From positions 14,597,668 to 14,661,667 of the forward strand of contig NC_061777.1 in assembly GCF_022458985.1 (NCBI RefSeq): a DNA stretch of 64,000 bases. Direction: 5' to 3'. The DNA is from Mugil cephalus. Lineage: Eukaryota; Chordata; Actinopteri; Mugiliformes; Mugilidae. The first letter of the stretch is position 1. Every line of letters begins with the position of its first letter. Both the position numbers and the translations under genes were made by a program. The notes beneath the pieces are model-generated. The model did not search any database. It had not been told where the DNA came from and saw only the letters and a list, made by a program, of their open reading frames with translations. Positions 15,601 through 27,600 of the stretch are shown piece by piece.

Positions 15601-18600
15601 CGTTGGCAAACTTTCCTCCCTTTTGTCTGTCTCTGAACTGTCATAAGTCAGAGATAATGTCTTCCTCAACATCCCCCCCTCTTCACATCCTCCCAGGGTT
15701 CCACAATTCAGAGTTGCATGGGGCTGATGAAACTGAGCGAAATGCCAGCGGAGTCTCTGTCTTGGCTTCGTCTGTAGCCCCATAAGTAAACAAGAAGTGA
15801 ACCAGGGTAAACACAGGGTGATGGCGGATTAGCTCGTACCTGTCGATCTGATACTGACTCGTTTTTTTTTTTTTTTTTTTGACTGCCTTCCTGTCGTTTG
15901 GTCAGTTTCCTTTCGTTGTTTTTGTGACTTGCTGTATTGTCTGCTCGAGGTGGTTTCGTTCCCACTCTTTGTTTTTCGGCTCTTCTCTCCACCTCACTTT
16001 CCTTTTGTTAGTTTTTCCCCTTTCTCTCCGCTGGACTAAAGTTTCCCCGTGTTGGTTGTAGCTAGGGGCTGTATTTGCCAAGCGAGAAGCAAAGACTTCT
16101 CTTTGTGTACAGGAAACAGAGCAGTGATACATTTTTGCTGTGTGTGTACAGCTGCCTAGCTATACAGACAATAGAGGAGCTGTCAGTCACCATATGAGGG
16201 GGGAGAGGGAACAGGTCTCGAGTCCAACCTATCTAATGTGGGAGAAAAAAAATCCAGCTTTGTAGTCCGTTGTTTTAAAGTTCTTTTTTGTTTTTTTTAC
16301 CTTTCCCTCCCTTTCTTTTTCCTCCCCCCCTCTGCTGGTTTCCTGTGACTGCTTTCAACAAAGCATTGTTGTAATTCGATATAAGAGGGTGTGTCCGCAG
16401 TTTCATCTGAGCCAGTGTGTCTGTCATGATTCATTGTGGTCAGTGGCTGCTATAATTCATGTGGAGTTCCTTCAGTTTTAAAAGCTCCCGGCGATAGAAT
16501 GTGATATGGAAAGTTTAATGCGAGGCGGGGAACGGTCAATGTGGTGGATGACAACCCAGTGATATTCTGAGTCTACTTGATGTTTAAACCCCCCACTGAC
16601 GCAGCCACTGAAGCTGTCGTGCACACTGCTTCTGTTAAGTTGTTTTGACTGTGTCTATCTCTGTTGTGAGTCATGCATGTCCGTGTGCGAGGTTTTTTCC
16701 AGTAAAAAAAAAAATAAAAAAATACTTGCGGTTGAGTTTGTGCTCTCTTCTCGTTGCTGAACACGCGGTCAACATTTATGTCCACTCGGACTAATTTCTG
16801 AACTGCAGACTCAAATGACTTTGTGTTTAGGTATTTGTTGTGTTTCCTATCAGTTCCTCCTCTGGACTATATTTGTCTGTGGTATGCAGATTCAATACGT
16901 CCTACTCTTATGTAAAACAAAAAACCACAAGTGTATGAATGCGACATTAGAGAACTGAAGACATTTCCCAAAGTACTTGTCTTTTCTTAGGGGGAAAAAA
17001 TGACACAACCCAGGAAACCTCTATATTCGTGTCTTGACACATCTGCTTGGTGGTCCCTCCTCCTGGTTGTCCTCTGCTGTGCTGCGTCTGATATAGTGCA
17101 CGACCCATTTTCGTTACAGGTCTGTTTGCATTGCATAAGCAGTTGCCTACGTGCTACAGAGTTCACCCCTGTGGGTTTGATTTAGGCTACTATTTCCTTT
17201 TCCTGTTTGTCAGATGCTTCAGTCCTTTTCATCACTGCTGCTTTGAGCGTGGACACTGGAGGATAGAGGGTTTTTTTTTTTTTTTTCGGGGGGTAGCGCT
17301 CCCGGTCTAATCACAGATGTTCTCTTTGATGGATTAAATGTGGGCCTGGATAGTATTTGTTTATAAAACAGCTGAAGAGTGTACACGCTAATTATGCCGA
17401 TGCAACTCCTGCTACATTCACGAGCCGAGCATTGGAGAGCTGAAGACGAAGGGTGAAAGGCTGAAATAGGCAGGTGTTTGTCTCTCGAGAGTGCCACATT
17501 CCCAGTTTGATGCCTACAGCGTAGGTTGTGAGAGTCTGGGCTTAATTTAACTCCGGACGGGAACTAAAGCGGCGTGTTGAACGTGAGCCGGGACGACGCT
17601 CTCCGGGATGAATGGACGGCAGCCGCGCGACGGGCCGTTGGGGGGGCTCGCCGTTGATATTTAAGCAGGGGTGTAATGCGGACACGCCAACCACCTGTCG
17701 ACATGCTGGTGGGGCACGCAGGCCGCGGACGAGGGGGGGGGGGTGGGTGACCCGTGAAGTGGATGGGGTCGGCCGGTTACCATGGATACCCTTTTTGTAT
17801 CTGTGTGTGGTGGAATTCCTCGAGGCGTTCCCCCTCTCCTGGCTCCCCCTCCCTCCCTCCCTCCCTCCCTCCGTCGGCCGTGCGGGGTTTAGCTGCCGGG
17901 CCCCCACACTGTGTGAAACACCCCCTAACTAATGAAATCTAAACACCCTCACAACTTAAATTGTCCTGTTCCTTTCCCGCTTACTTTCAGTCCGTTGTGG
18001 TTAATTAATCGCCCATTGAGATAGACATGCGGGTGCAGTGCGGACAAAGGAAACAGCTTATCCTGTTAAGCTGTGTGCAGTCAAAATGCGATGAGGCACA
18101 TGCGACGATTCAAGGCCCCATTCGGGAAATTGGAATCTGCACATTTAGCATTTGAAGCAGAATTCCCGGTACTCACTGTTCCGTGTTACCTTTGCTAAAA
18201 TGTTTACTCTTGTATAAGCTGGATGCCTACAAGTATACATGCCCCCTGTTAAATCCTGATTGGGAATAAACTGGATTTGTTTTGTGTTTGATCTAGCATG
18301 AAATCATTGTGTTTGCTGCTCTTGCGGGGCGCCACTGTACAGAATGGATAAAGGAAGTGAACCGTGCATCTCGATCTTGACCTATTTTCTCATGCTTGTG
18401 TAAACTCACTGTTTCTGTCAAGGACAATTTGACGAGACAGATGCACGTTATCACAGCGGCTTGAACCCAGTTGAAGGATGGAATGCGTTTGCACTCGGTT
18501 TCGTAAATGTTGAGCTGCGTTTACGTTTTTTCCACTAATTCTACCTTCTGTAGCAGTAGAAATGAAGAACACATTTTTCACGGAGCATCGTTTGGAAGCT

Positions 18601-21600
18601 TTAATGGGTTCGGTTTCACACGGGAATCTGTTTAGAGAACTGTTAGTCAAGGCCATTCAGCTGTTCGTAAACGTTATTCAGCTCGGTGCAAAACAAACAA
18701 TAGGCTAATTAGAAGAGACTCGCAGGGAAATCTCTGACCGGAGAGAATAGGAAGGAAAAGATGTGTGGAAAGAGAAGTGTCAACAGGAGCAGAGCGCTAC
18801 AGACCTGTAAAAACAAAAGGCGACGTTGCACACTTGACCTGATACATGTGTTGCACACTTGACCTGATACATAAATGTACACTGGTTCATGACTGTGACA
18901 TACCAAGCTGACGGTTGACTGTTGTCCAGCCTGGTGTGTGTCCATGAGTTTTTCTTGTGTGTGTTGCACAGTTGGTGCTAGTCAGACCTCGTGTACCGAG
19001 TTAGTGAGAGAGATTAGAATCAGCTTTACTGGCCAAGTATGTGTACACATTTGTCTCACTTGTACAAAAGCAAAGAACTTAAACAAGCGTAAAAACGAAA
19101 GCATAAAAAAATATGACTTCAGCATAAACTTTTTTTATGAGATGCAAGAGCAGGTCAGATCATATTCAGAGAGCACGAACTGAAAGCCTTTCCTGTTTTA
19201 CATCTTTAGCTGAACATTCAAATACACGAATATTTTTAACGTTATGTTCATCAAGAATTAACACGCTGTAGCCCAACTGATGCACCGGCTTCCGAGCCTC
19301 CAAGCTAATTGTACCTCTTCCAGTTTCCCGGGCTTTCGTGCAGGTGTTCAACACATTGTGCTGGCTGCAGCATTGTCTGTGTGTGTTCGAATGCAAGTTT
19401 TTGGCACAGACTGGCACCGGGGGTGACGGCACGTTGACCTTTATTGTTGTTGATTCCCTCAAGTCTTCACCAGAGGACCTGAGAAACTCGTATACCTCTT
19501 TTACAGGGAGCACGGCCATGACACCATCTAGTTAACAGGTCAAGTTGTTGACGAGTCGGTTCTAGCCGTGGCCAAATGCCATAATCATGAGATTTCCCTG
19601 CAGATCAAGAGTCACGCAATGGCCAGACTAGCCTCGATATGTAGCTAATATGTAAGCTAATATACACTAGCACTTTTGCCCTTTTTACCTTTAAAATCTG
19701 TGTCATGCTCTGGGGTTAGCATACAAACCAAAAATGTAAATCCTCCACCACTAGGAGCCCCAATATAGCCTCCACACCTCACCGCAATTTTACCTCTCGC
19801 CACCGAAGTGTGTGTGTGATGTGCAGGATCGGAGGTAGGAGGCTTACACAAGCTGGGTGGGGTGGCTACAGAAAGACCTTGTGCTATATAATTATAGAGC
19901 CTCCTCTTTCCTAAATAGAACACAGGGCCCGTCTTCATGAGACTGTCCACCTCCTATATGACGGCCTGTCAGAAGAAACAGAGCTGGGCTCTGTGTGTTT
20001 GTTCCGGACAAGAGACTTCACTGTGCGCACTGACTAAAAGTTGCTGCTGTGAAAAGAGAAGTGGGACTTGGTTCCTCGTGATTAAACCCATGAATGAGCA
20101 GAGACATGGTTTGACGGGTCTTCTGTTGCCGTTTTACGCTTGTCAGTGAGTTCATTTTGTTTTCTGGCAAAATAGACAAAGTCTGACCAGTTCATAAAAA
20201 TGACTCCAGTCCTATATCAAAAGTGATTAAGCATGAGAATCTCATGAGAAGCGTCAGATACTCATCTGTAGGAACTAATTAATCTTGGTGGAAGTTTGTG
20301 GGGAAAAAAAGTGGATTTAGAACGTGCAACGTGTCTTTCTCAGCTTTTGTTTTTACAGATTTTATTTTTATTTAGTTTTAGTTGGATTGCGCTCTGTCTT
20401 CCAGGGAAGTTTACAAAAAAGCCGGTGGCAGCCAAACCTTCCTGGGTTAGGAACTCGTTCACTAATGAGACAAGCTGTCACTCCATGCGGTTTACATGTT
20501 TGGGCTTATCTTCATTTCTTTCCGCGCTCAAACATAACTAATTTGTCTCTGTGAGAGAGCGGCGATAAGGTTTTCTCACTGAAGAGAGGAGTAGCAAGAC
20601 ACCAAGGTCAAGCTCAAGCCACGTAGCTCACCGCAACACACTGAGAAGATTAGAGGAGCTTCACAGCATGAAACAGCACACCATCAATGTATAAAACATG
20701 GACAACTGTGAATAAATGTAACCTCCACAGTTGGAAGATCTGTTTATAAACTGTTTAAGTTTCTTGGTTCGTGAGCTGCTATTTTAGTCAAGACGTGATT
20801 TCTCCTTATCTCTTTGTATTTCCGTTTCAGTTTGCTTTCTTCCTCTTTATTTTCATAGTTTCAAATGATTTTTTTTGGAATGTGCTGTTTTTAAATGATT
20901 ATTTTCTTAACTTGATCCAAATGCAGTTTGGTCCTGACCCCTTTCAATCAGGGAATCTTCCTCCCTCCCTCCCTCCCTCCCTCCCTCCCTGCCAGGAAGG
21001 TCATGATGTCGTCTTTGTTAAAAATAAAATAAGATCAGATTGTGTAGGAAGATAAAATAAAGTTTTCCCCATTTCTTTCTTTCTTTCTTTTCTCCGTTGT
21101 CCTGTGTGTGCAGCTGGCCTGCTGCTGTGGATCGGCGGCCTGCTCTTGCTGCTGTAACTGCTGCCCGAAGATCAAACAGTCCACGGGGACCCGGTTCATG
21201 TACGCCTTCTACTTCCTGTTGGTCACCGTCATCTGTGTCATCATGATGTCCCCCACTGTGGAGCAGGCGCTGAGAGATAATGTGAGTACATCAGCCCTGC
21301 TTTAAACGTACACATGATGTGAATCTTTACAAGCTGGTTAATTCATGAGAGACACTGACCAATATGAATATGAAGTATTTCCCAGCTTAAAAAGATGTAT
21401 GGATTACACCAATTTAAAACCGCTGGTTTCTTTGCATAACTGAAATTCTAAATTGTATGTGGTTGAAAATGTAGTAAGTATATAGAGCGGAAATAACAGC
21501 ACACAGCCTTTATTTAGCTTAGTTTTTTTTAGTTATACCATGCCGAGAATCTGTACTACACTATTTGACATACTGGTCCTCTGTAGCCTCTCTGCCAGAG

Positions 21601-24600
21601 TTAACTCGACTTAATAGAATAAGTAATTCTGAAGGAACAGTACTGGAAGGAGGCAAAACATCTGTAGGCAATGAAAACTGAAATTGGTCACTTGTTTGTT
21701 GTGTATTTGCGCTCTAGTATTTCCGTCTGCTTCTCCGTCTGGGCGATTTTCGAATTATTTGTTGTTGTGGATCAATAAAGACTCATAAGGTTAACTGAGG
21801 ATGTTTGGAGACACAGACGTGACTCGTGTTTGGGGGAATTTTTGGTGGAATTCATCCAGAATTGTGACGAAAGTTTCAGCCGCTATTGTTGAAAGCGAAG
21901 CAGGAAATGAAAGGAACAAATTTAACCCAACTGCCAAAAAAGACACGGTGCCAACGTCTGTGCGTAGGTCAGTCCCACGTGGGTGAGTCAAGGTCTCAGA
22001 CATGATGTTAGTTACTAAATATCTGAGGTTAGGAGGTGAATGAGATGGAAATTAGTTTGTCTGGTCTCTTAACGAGAAGGAAAACAATATTAGAATGGAT
22101 GTTCATTAATGGATTTTTAATAAGGCTTTGAGGGCAGCTGCAGAATTACCCTCGAGTACGGATCAGAGACACTTGTATAACCTACGGACGAAGAGCAGCT
22201 GAAAACAACAAGATAAGGAATGAGGATTAACTTGAGTAACAAAACAACCAGAGGTGCGCGAGTAATGAAAGCATCATAAAGAAAGAGTAGGAAAATGAAG
22301 TTTCCCTTCGCCATCAACCTGTTTCAAGTAACCATAGAGTAATGTAGAGTGTGTATCAGCATACGCTCAACTTTAAACCTCAAAGCACACAGGTAATAAT
22401 GGTTCCCCTGCAGTTTATCTAGGAAGAACATCTACAGCTGGCTGTGTTACCATGGCAATGACCAAGCTTCCTCAGGAGCTATTAGAAGACAATATTTTTC
22501 CGCCAATCCAGTTTTTTTTTCTCCACTCTCTGCCAGTGCATATAGTACAGTATTAAAACGACTCCCTACCGTGCGTCTCCTTGCGAGAGGAGGGCCTCAT
22601 AAAAGACCTACCCAGGCACAAAATGGCCTCTGATAGCCCCACACAAAGCCCGCTGAGTTACATGCACACGTACATACACACATGCACACAGTGTCAGTTG
22701 CACACTGGGCACAGTGGGAAGTCCCCGCTAAGAGAGCAGCCATTGTGCGTACGAGAGCGCTGGTCTTTTCTCCAGAGATTTACAGCAGTCTGAAACAGCC
22801 CCCCCCCCCACCCCCCTTCCCTCTTAATCACAACACCATGGACATGCTAATATGGTCCTCAACCTGAGACAAAAGCTCCAGAAATGGGCTTTTTGCTGTA
22901 TGTTGTGATCCGGCTCTGAACTGTGCGACGCATTGAGGTGGTGATGACTCAATTGGCTTGCGTCTCACCTCGTGTGTGCAGCTTAAAGGACAACAGGACC
23001 CGGTAATTAGCAAAACCAAGTTGACCGATATAGTGAAGTATTAGAAGTCAAGATTTGTAGTTGTCTCAAAAGGTCGTGTTAAGTTTGAAAAGCATCTTTC
23101 ATACGTCACACGGCTCAGTTATGTGTTGAAAGCCCCAGCAGCGCTGATGCCATCTTCATTTCAAAATTGGGAACGTTACGCGGAGAGGGATCTCCCAGCC
23201 TCTCGCTCACGCTGTCTCTGCTTTTCCCTCTCCTCGTTTCCTCTGACTCGCTGACAAAAGGTGGTTAATTTATTCATCTGTGTCTTTTGTTTGTGTACAC
23301 TGACAGTTAGTTGTAAGGCCCCTCTAACAGCCTCCAGAGAACGAGGGATGAAAGAGAGCTCCATGGAGAGAAAGAGGGGTTGTTGTTGCCGCCTGTTCTC
23401 TCTTTCTGCTCCTTTAGAGCCGTGACACCCTCAATAGACACTACTGGGCCCTTTCACTCGGGCTGCAGACTAGACAAACATGAGCAGAGGTGGGGTTTTC
23501 CATTCAGCGCCATAATGATCTCATTTGAGTGTTTTGGGTTTATCATTTTGCCCATCAGGTCCCCTACTACAGCGAATTGTGCGAGAGGATGAATGCAGGC
23601 GAAAACTGCAAAACTCTGGTCGGTTACGCTGCCGTCTACAAGGTTTGCTTCGGAATGGCCTGCTTCTTCCTGTTCTTCATTTTCTTCACCCTACGAATCC
23701 ACAACAGCACTGGCTGCAGGGCGGCCATACACAACGGGTAAGGACAAGTAAGCAGCTGCTTGTGTGCCACATACTTTTGAATCTCCCTTCCTAACGCCAC
23801 CATTTCCCTAATGCCAGATTCTGGTTGCTGAAGTTTATCGTGCTGGCCGCCTGCTGCGCTGGGGGCTTCTTCATTCCCAACGAGGAAACCTTTCTGGAAG
23901 GTAATAAAGCGAGACACTTCAGTTAATAATGTGTTATTTAAAATGTCCTTTATTAAGCAATGAGATGAAGTAAAAGTAAGTTGTTGTGGAGTCACAAGAA
24001 ACACCTCAAAACAAAGGTTTCATTCAAATGTGGATTTTGTCTCTGATACTCAGAAAGATGGATTGTTATTCAGATTTGTCTGCCAGTGAAGCTTTTTCAA
24101 GGTTGCTTTTGTTTGTTCATTCACTCCGCTGAGGGCAGAATAGAGACGAATCCCGACATGATTATAAATATAATATGAAAAGCAAAATGATTAAATAAAT
24201 GATATACATATTAAATGATGGGTAAATATTCAACATTTCCACCACACAAAGCACACACCTGCTTTATCCAAATAAACTTTGTCGAGGAGGAATTTTAGCC
24301 ACGCTTTCCTCTCCTCTCCGGGTCCGTTGATGTGAGGAATAAGGAGACGAGAGATTGACGTCAAGTACGAGTATTTATTCACAAGTCTGCAGAGTGTGGA
24401 GACCACAGTACATACAAAGCTATGAGTCTGGATCTGAGTTGCCTTCACGGGAGCAGTTCTTTTCTATTACTACAGTCTAGGGTGTTTGTCTACCTTTGAT
24501 TGGCTCATCTGCTTGTTGTTGTCGTCTCCAATTGGTTCAGCCCGTTGATCGGCATCCTGCTCGTGTCTAGGGTGATCATACTCCTGCATTCCTCTATCTA

Positions 24601-27600
24601 CTTCTCCTCCTTGACACACTGTATCTGTTAGATTGTGGTCTGGCGCGTCCTGCTCCCCGCGAGACATCTTCAGAGAATACATTGTGACCTTTAAGTACAA
24701 GTTGTTCTCAATATATACAATATATACAATCATATCATTCGGCTTTCAGTGTTTTTCCACTTCTGCACGCAGTACATGTTCAGTGCATTCTGTTCCAGTG
24801 ATTATGTCCCATATATTGCATAGTGAATCACTTCTAGTAATTAAACCTGATTATTAAGGCACTCATAAGCACGCATACATTTTACTGTTCCCACAACTTT
24901 CAGAATGATTAACCGTACCATGCCCTGCAGCAGGTTTTACGGTCATGCTGGACATGTCATCATTAAACGTCTTCTGTCTCCTCCTCTGTTCACTGCTACA
25001 GTCTGGCGCTACATAGCGGCCATTGGCGGCTTCTTTTTCGTGCTGATCCAGCTCATGCTGTTGGTGGAGTTCGCACACAGATGGAACACAAATTGGTGAG
25101 AGCAACACGTCTTCTCCCTCCGCTTCTTTCCCTTTTTTTTTTTTTTTTTGCTTGGCTTTCTGCGGGGACGTCCTTTCTTGAGAAGGGAGCATGGGTGCAT
25201 TCTCCTGTGGGGTTGTTTTGGCGCTAAAACCTTGGAAAGAGGGAGTCATGAAGCTTTATGTTTCTGTGGGTGGAGGCCAGACTTGGCAGCGGGCCAGTGT
25301 TCTGCAGATTCCCAGGATGCATCCGGCTGAGAAGTTTCCCCATTTGCTCCACTGTCATAATACAGCAGATTGTTCCAGAGAGTACAGTGAACGTAGAGGA
25401 AACTTCTCAGTGTGTACTGGTATGTGTACTTGGACTGAATTTAGTTATCTTCTGAAACCTAAAATTCCAAACTAAGTCTAAAGTATGTGAAAGCATTTAA
25501 GGAGCCATAAACCTGTCTCCACTTCTCCTCAGGGTGCAGGAGTAACTCAACAAAAATGACTCTTTCTGGCTTTCTGTGAAATTTTCTGTAGGCCTATAAT
25601 CACTGGATCCAACTGTGTCTCTTTTTTTTTTACTTTATTTAATTAGGATTTCCCTCATTCGTGTTATGTTTTCTTATTCTGCCTCATGTTTTCTACTACC
25701 CTCCACTCTCTTTCTGTCTGCAGGAGTTCAGGAGTGAAGTACAATCGGCTGTGGTACGCTGCTCTGGCCTTCGTCACCCTGGTTCTGTTCAGCGTTGCAG
25801 TGGGAGCCGTGGTCTTCATGGGTCTGTTCTACACGCACCCCGAGGCCTGTTTACTTAACAAGATTTTCCTGGGTATCAATGGCAGCCTCTGCCTGATTGT
25901 TTCCCTGTTGGCCATCTCCCCGTGCATACAGAAATGTAAGGACCTGTAATCACAAGCCCCTGTGTAATTTACTGTGTTATAACTGTGTAATGTTAGGTAT
26001 AATTTACAGTTAGGTGATGTTTATAGTAACGTAAATTTATAGATGAGACCAAATGAACTTGAAACTCTCGGTCGGTGCAGCCACTTACGTATATTAAAAA
26101 TACTGTCGTCCCTACAGTGCAGCCCACATCAGGCCTGTTGCAGCCAGGGGTCATCAGTGTGTACGTCATGTACCTCACCTTCTCAGCCTTCTCCAGCAAG
26201 CCAAAAGAAAGTGAGTAACGCACACACATCGACATATTAGCTCGCGGCTTGGGTCAACTGGTTTTATTTCTGCTGAGTGTTCAGTTTGGCTTATTAAACA
26301 GCTTGAAGATGGATCACATTAGCTTCTGCAAAGCACCTGGTAGTCATATACTCACAGTGTTACTATTAGGAATGGGACCGTTAACAATAAACACCAGCCA
26401 TAGCATTGTGACCACCTGCTCATAATCACTGGTCAAGTGAATAACACTGATTATCTCATGATAACTAGGGGCTAGGATATACTGAAAAATGGGTTAGGGT
26501 TAGGGTTAGGAAGGAAGTGGAACGGCCTGAATGGCTCTGACAAGGACAAATGATTGTGATGGCTAGACAAACGAGTCAGAGCATCTCCAATACTGCAGTT
26601 CTCGTGGGGTCTGCAGTGGGTCAGCAGTGAATCACCGACGCATGCAAACTGAAAAAGTTTGTGCTGCTTCTCGAAGAAAGACAGAGTGAAGAAACACACT
26701 GTGCACCCCAGTTTGTTTTGTATTAGCATCCACTGAAATGCCAGCGCCCAGGTTTCCCAGGACAACATTAATGAGATCGTCGGGTTGGTGGTTTTAATGC
26801 AGCGGCTGATTGGTGTATATACACTGGTCTCAACTGCTCTCAATGCAATACATTACAGTGGCTTAAATTTCCATGAAACGTTAAAGAAAAGTAAAAGAGA
26901 AGTTTAATGTGACAGCTTTATTGGTCTTAAATCGGCTTATCTACGTGTACATTCCTGTGTGAACAGTAGTTATATTCTATACTGACAAATGTATTTAAAG
27001 AACACATTTAATGTCACATTCATCCTACGTAAAACAAAGTTGGACTGAACTCTGCTAAAAAGGCAGTTGCTTTGTGTTGCACGAGCTGTCACTCTGTCCT
27101 CATTCTCCTTGAACTGCTGCTAACGCTGTGCCAAAATACACACACATCCTGTGTCTTTCACAATCTCTTCACTTCCGCCTTCTCCTTTCACCTCATGTAA
27201 CTCGGGTCTGCACATTTCTTCTGTCCAGTGGTGGCGAACAAAACCGTTTGCGTGTTTCCCATCAACTCCGAGTCCGAAAACGATAAGCAGATCGTCACCA
27301 TCATAGGAACCATCATCCTGTTCGCCTGTATCCTCTACTCTTGGTAAGACGCACACGCACACACATGCACACGCTGAAAGCTGTGAAGATTGGCCAAAAT
27401 GTATTCGCTCTAGTGATTTTGAAACAAAAATGATCACATAAATGTGGAAGGAATGCACACGTGTCGGTATGGGTACGTTTATGAGGGCTTTTACTGAAAT
27501 GATAAACTCCCCGTCCCCTTAGACTCTCTTTAACAATCGCCAGTAAATGCCCAAAACAAACTTACTTCACCACATCTGGAACCTAATTGTGACCCCTAAA

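Larger units (their letters stand above)
12682..21113. other. serinc5 intron 1 (8.4 kb)
   Basis: This is the largest intron of the window and holds no recognised coding exon. Contents I can name are poly(A) and homopolymer runs (13030-13060), a hAT-like terminus (about 13568-13631), a CpG-rich island (about 17540-17900) with an RFX-like box and a CCCT run, a 25-bp tandem duplication (18825-18873), a LINE-like fragment (19012-19065) and a second CCCT run (20960-20990). The rest looks unique. Confidence 0.65.

Noticed and set aside
17542-17932. Overlapping open frames of 106-121 codons on both strands
   Set aside because: They lie in the CpG- and G-run-rich block, where stop codons are scarce by composition; neither shows a known domain.
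23636-24004. 122-codon minus-strand open frame across serinc5 exons 3-4
   Set aside because: Antisense shadow of serinc5 coding exons.
26491-26510. True interstitial telomere or chromosome fusion point
   Set aside because: Only three repeat units, and they lie inside a decayed transposon copy; a fusion scar would normally be longer.
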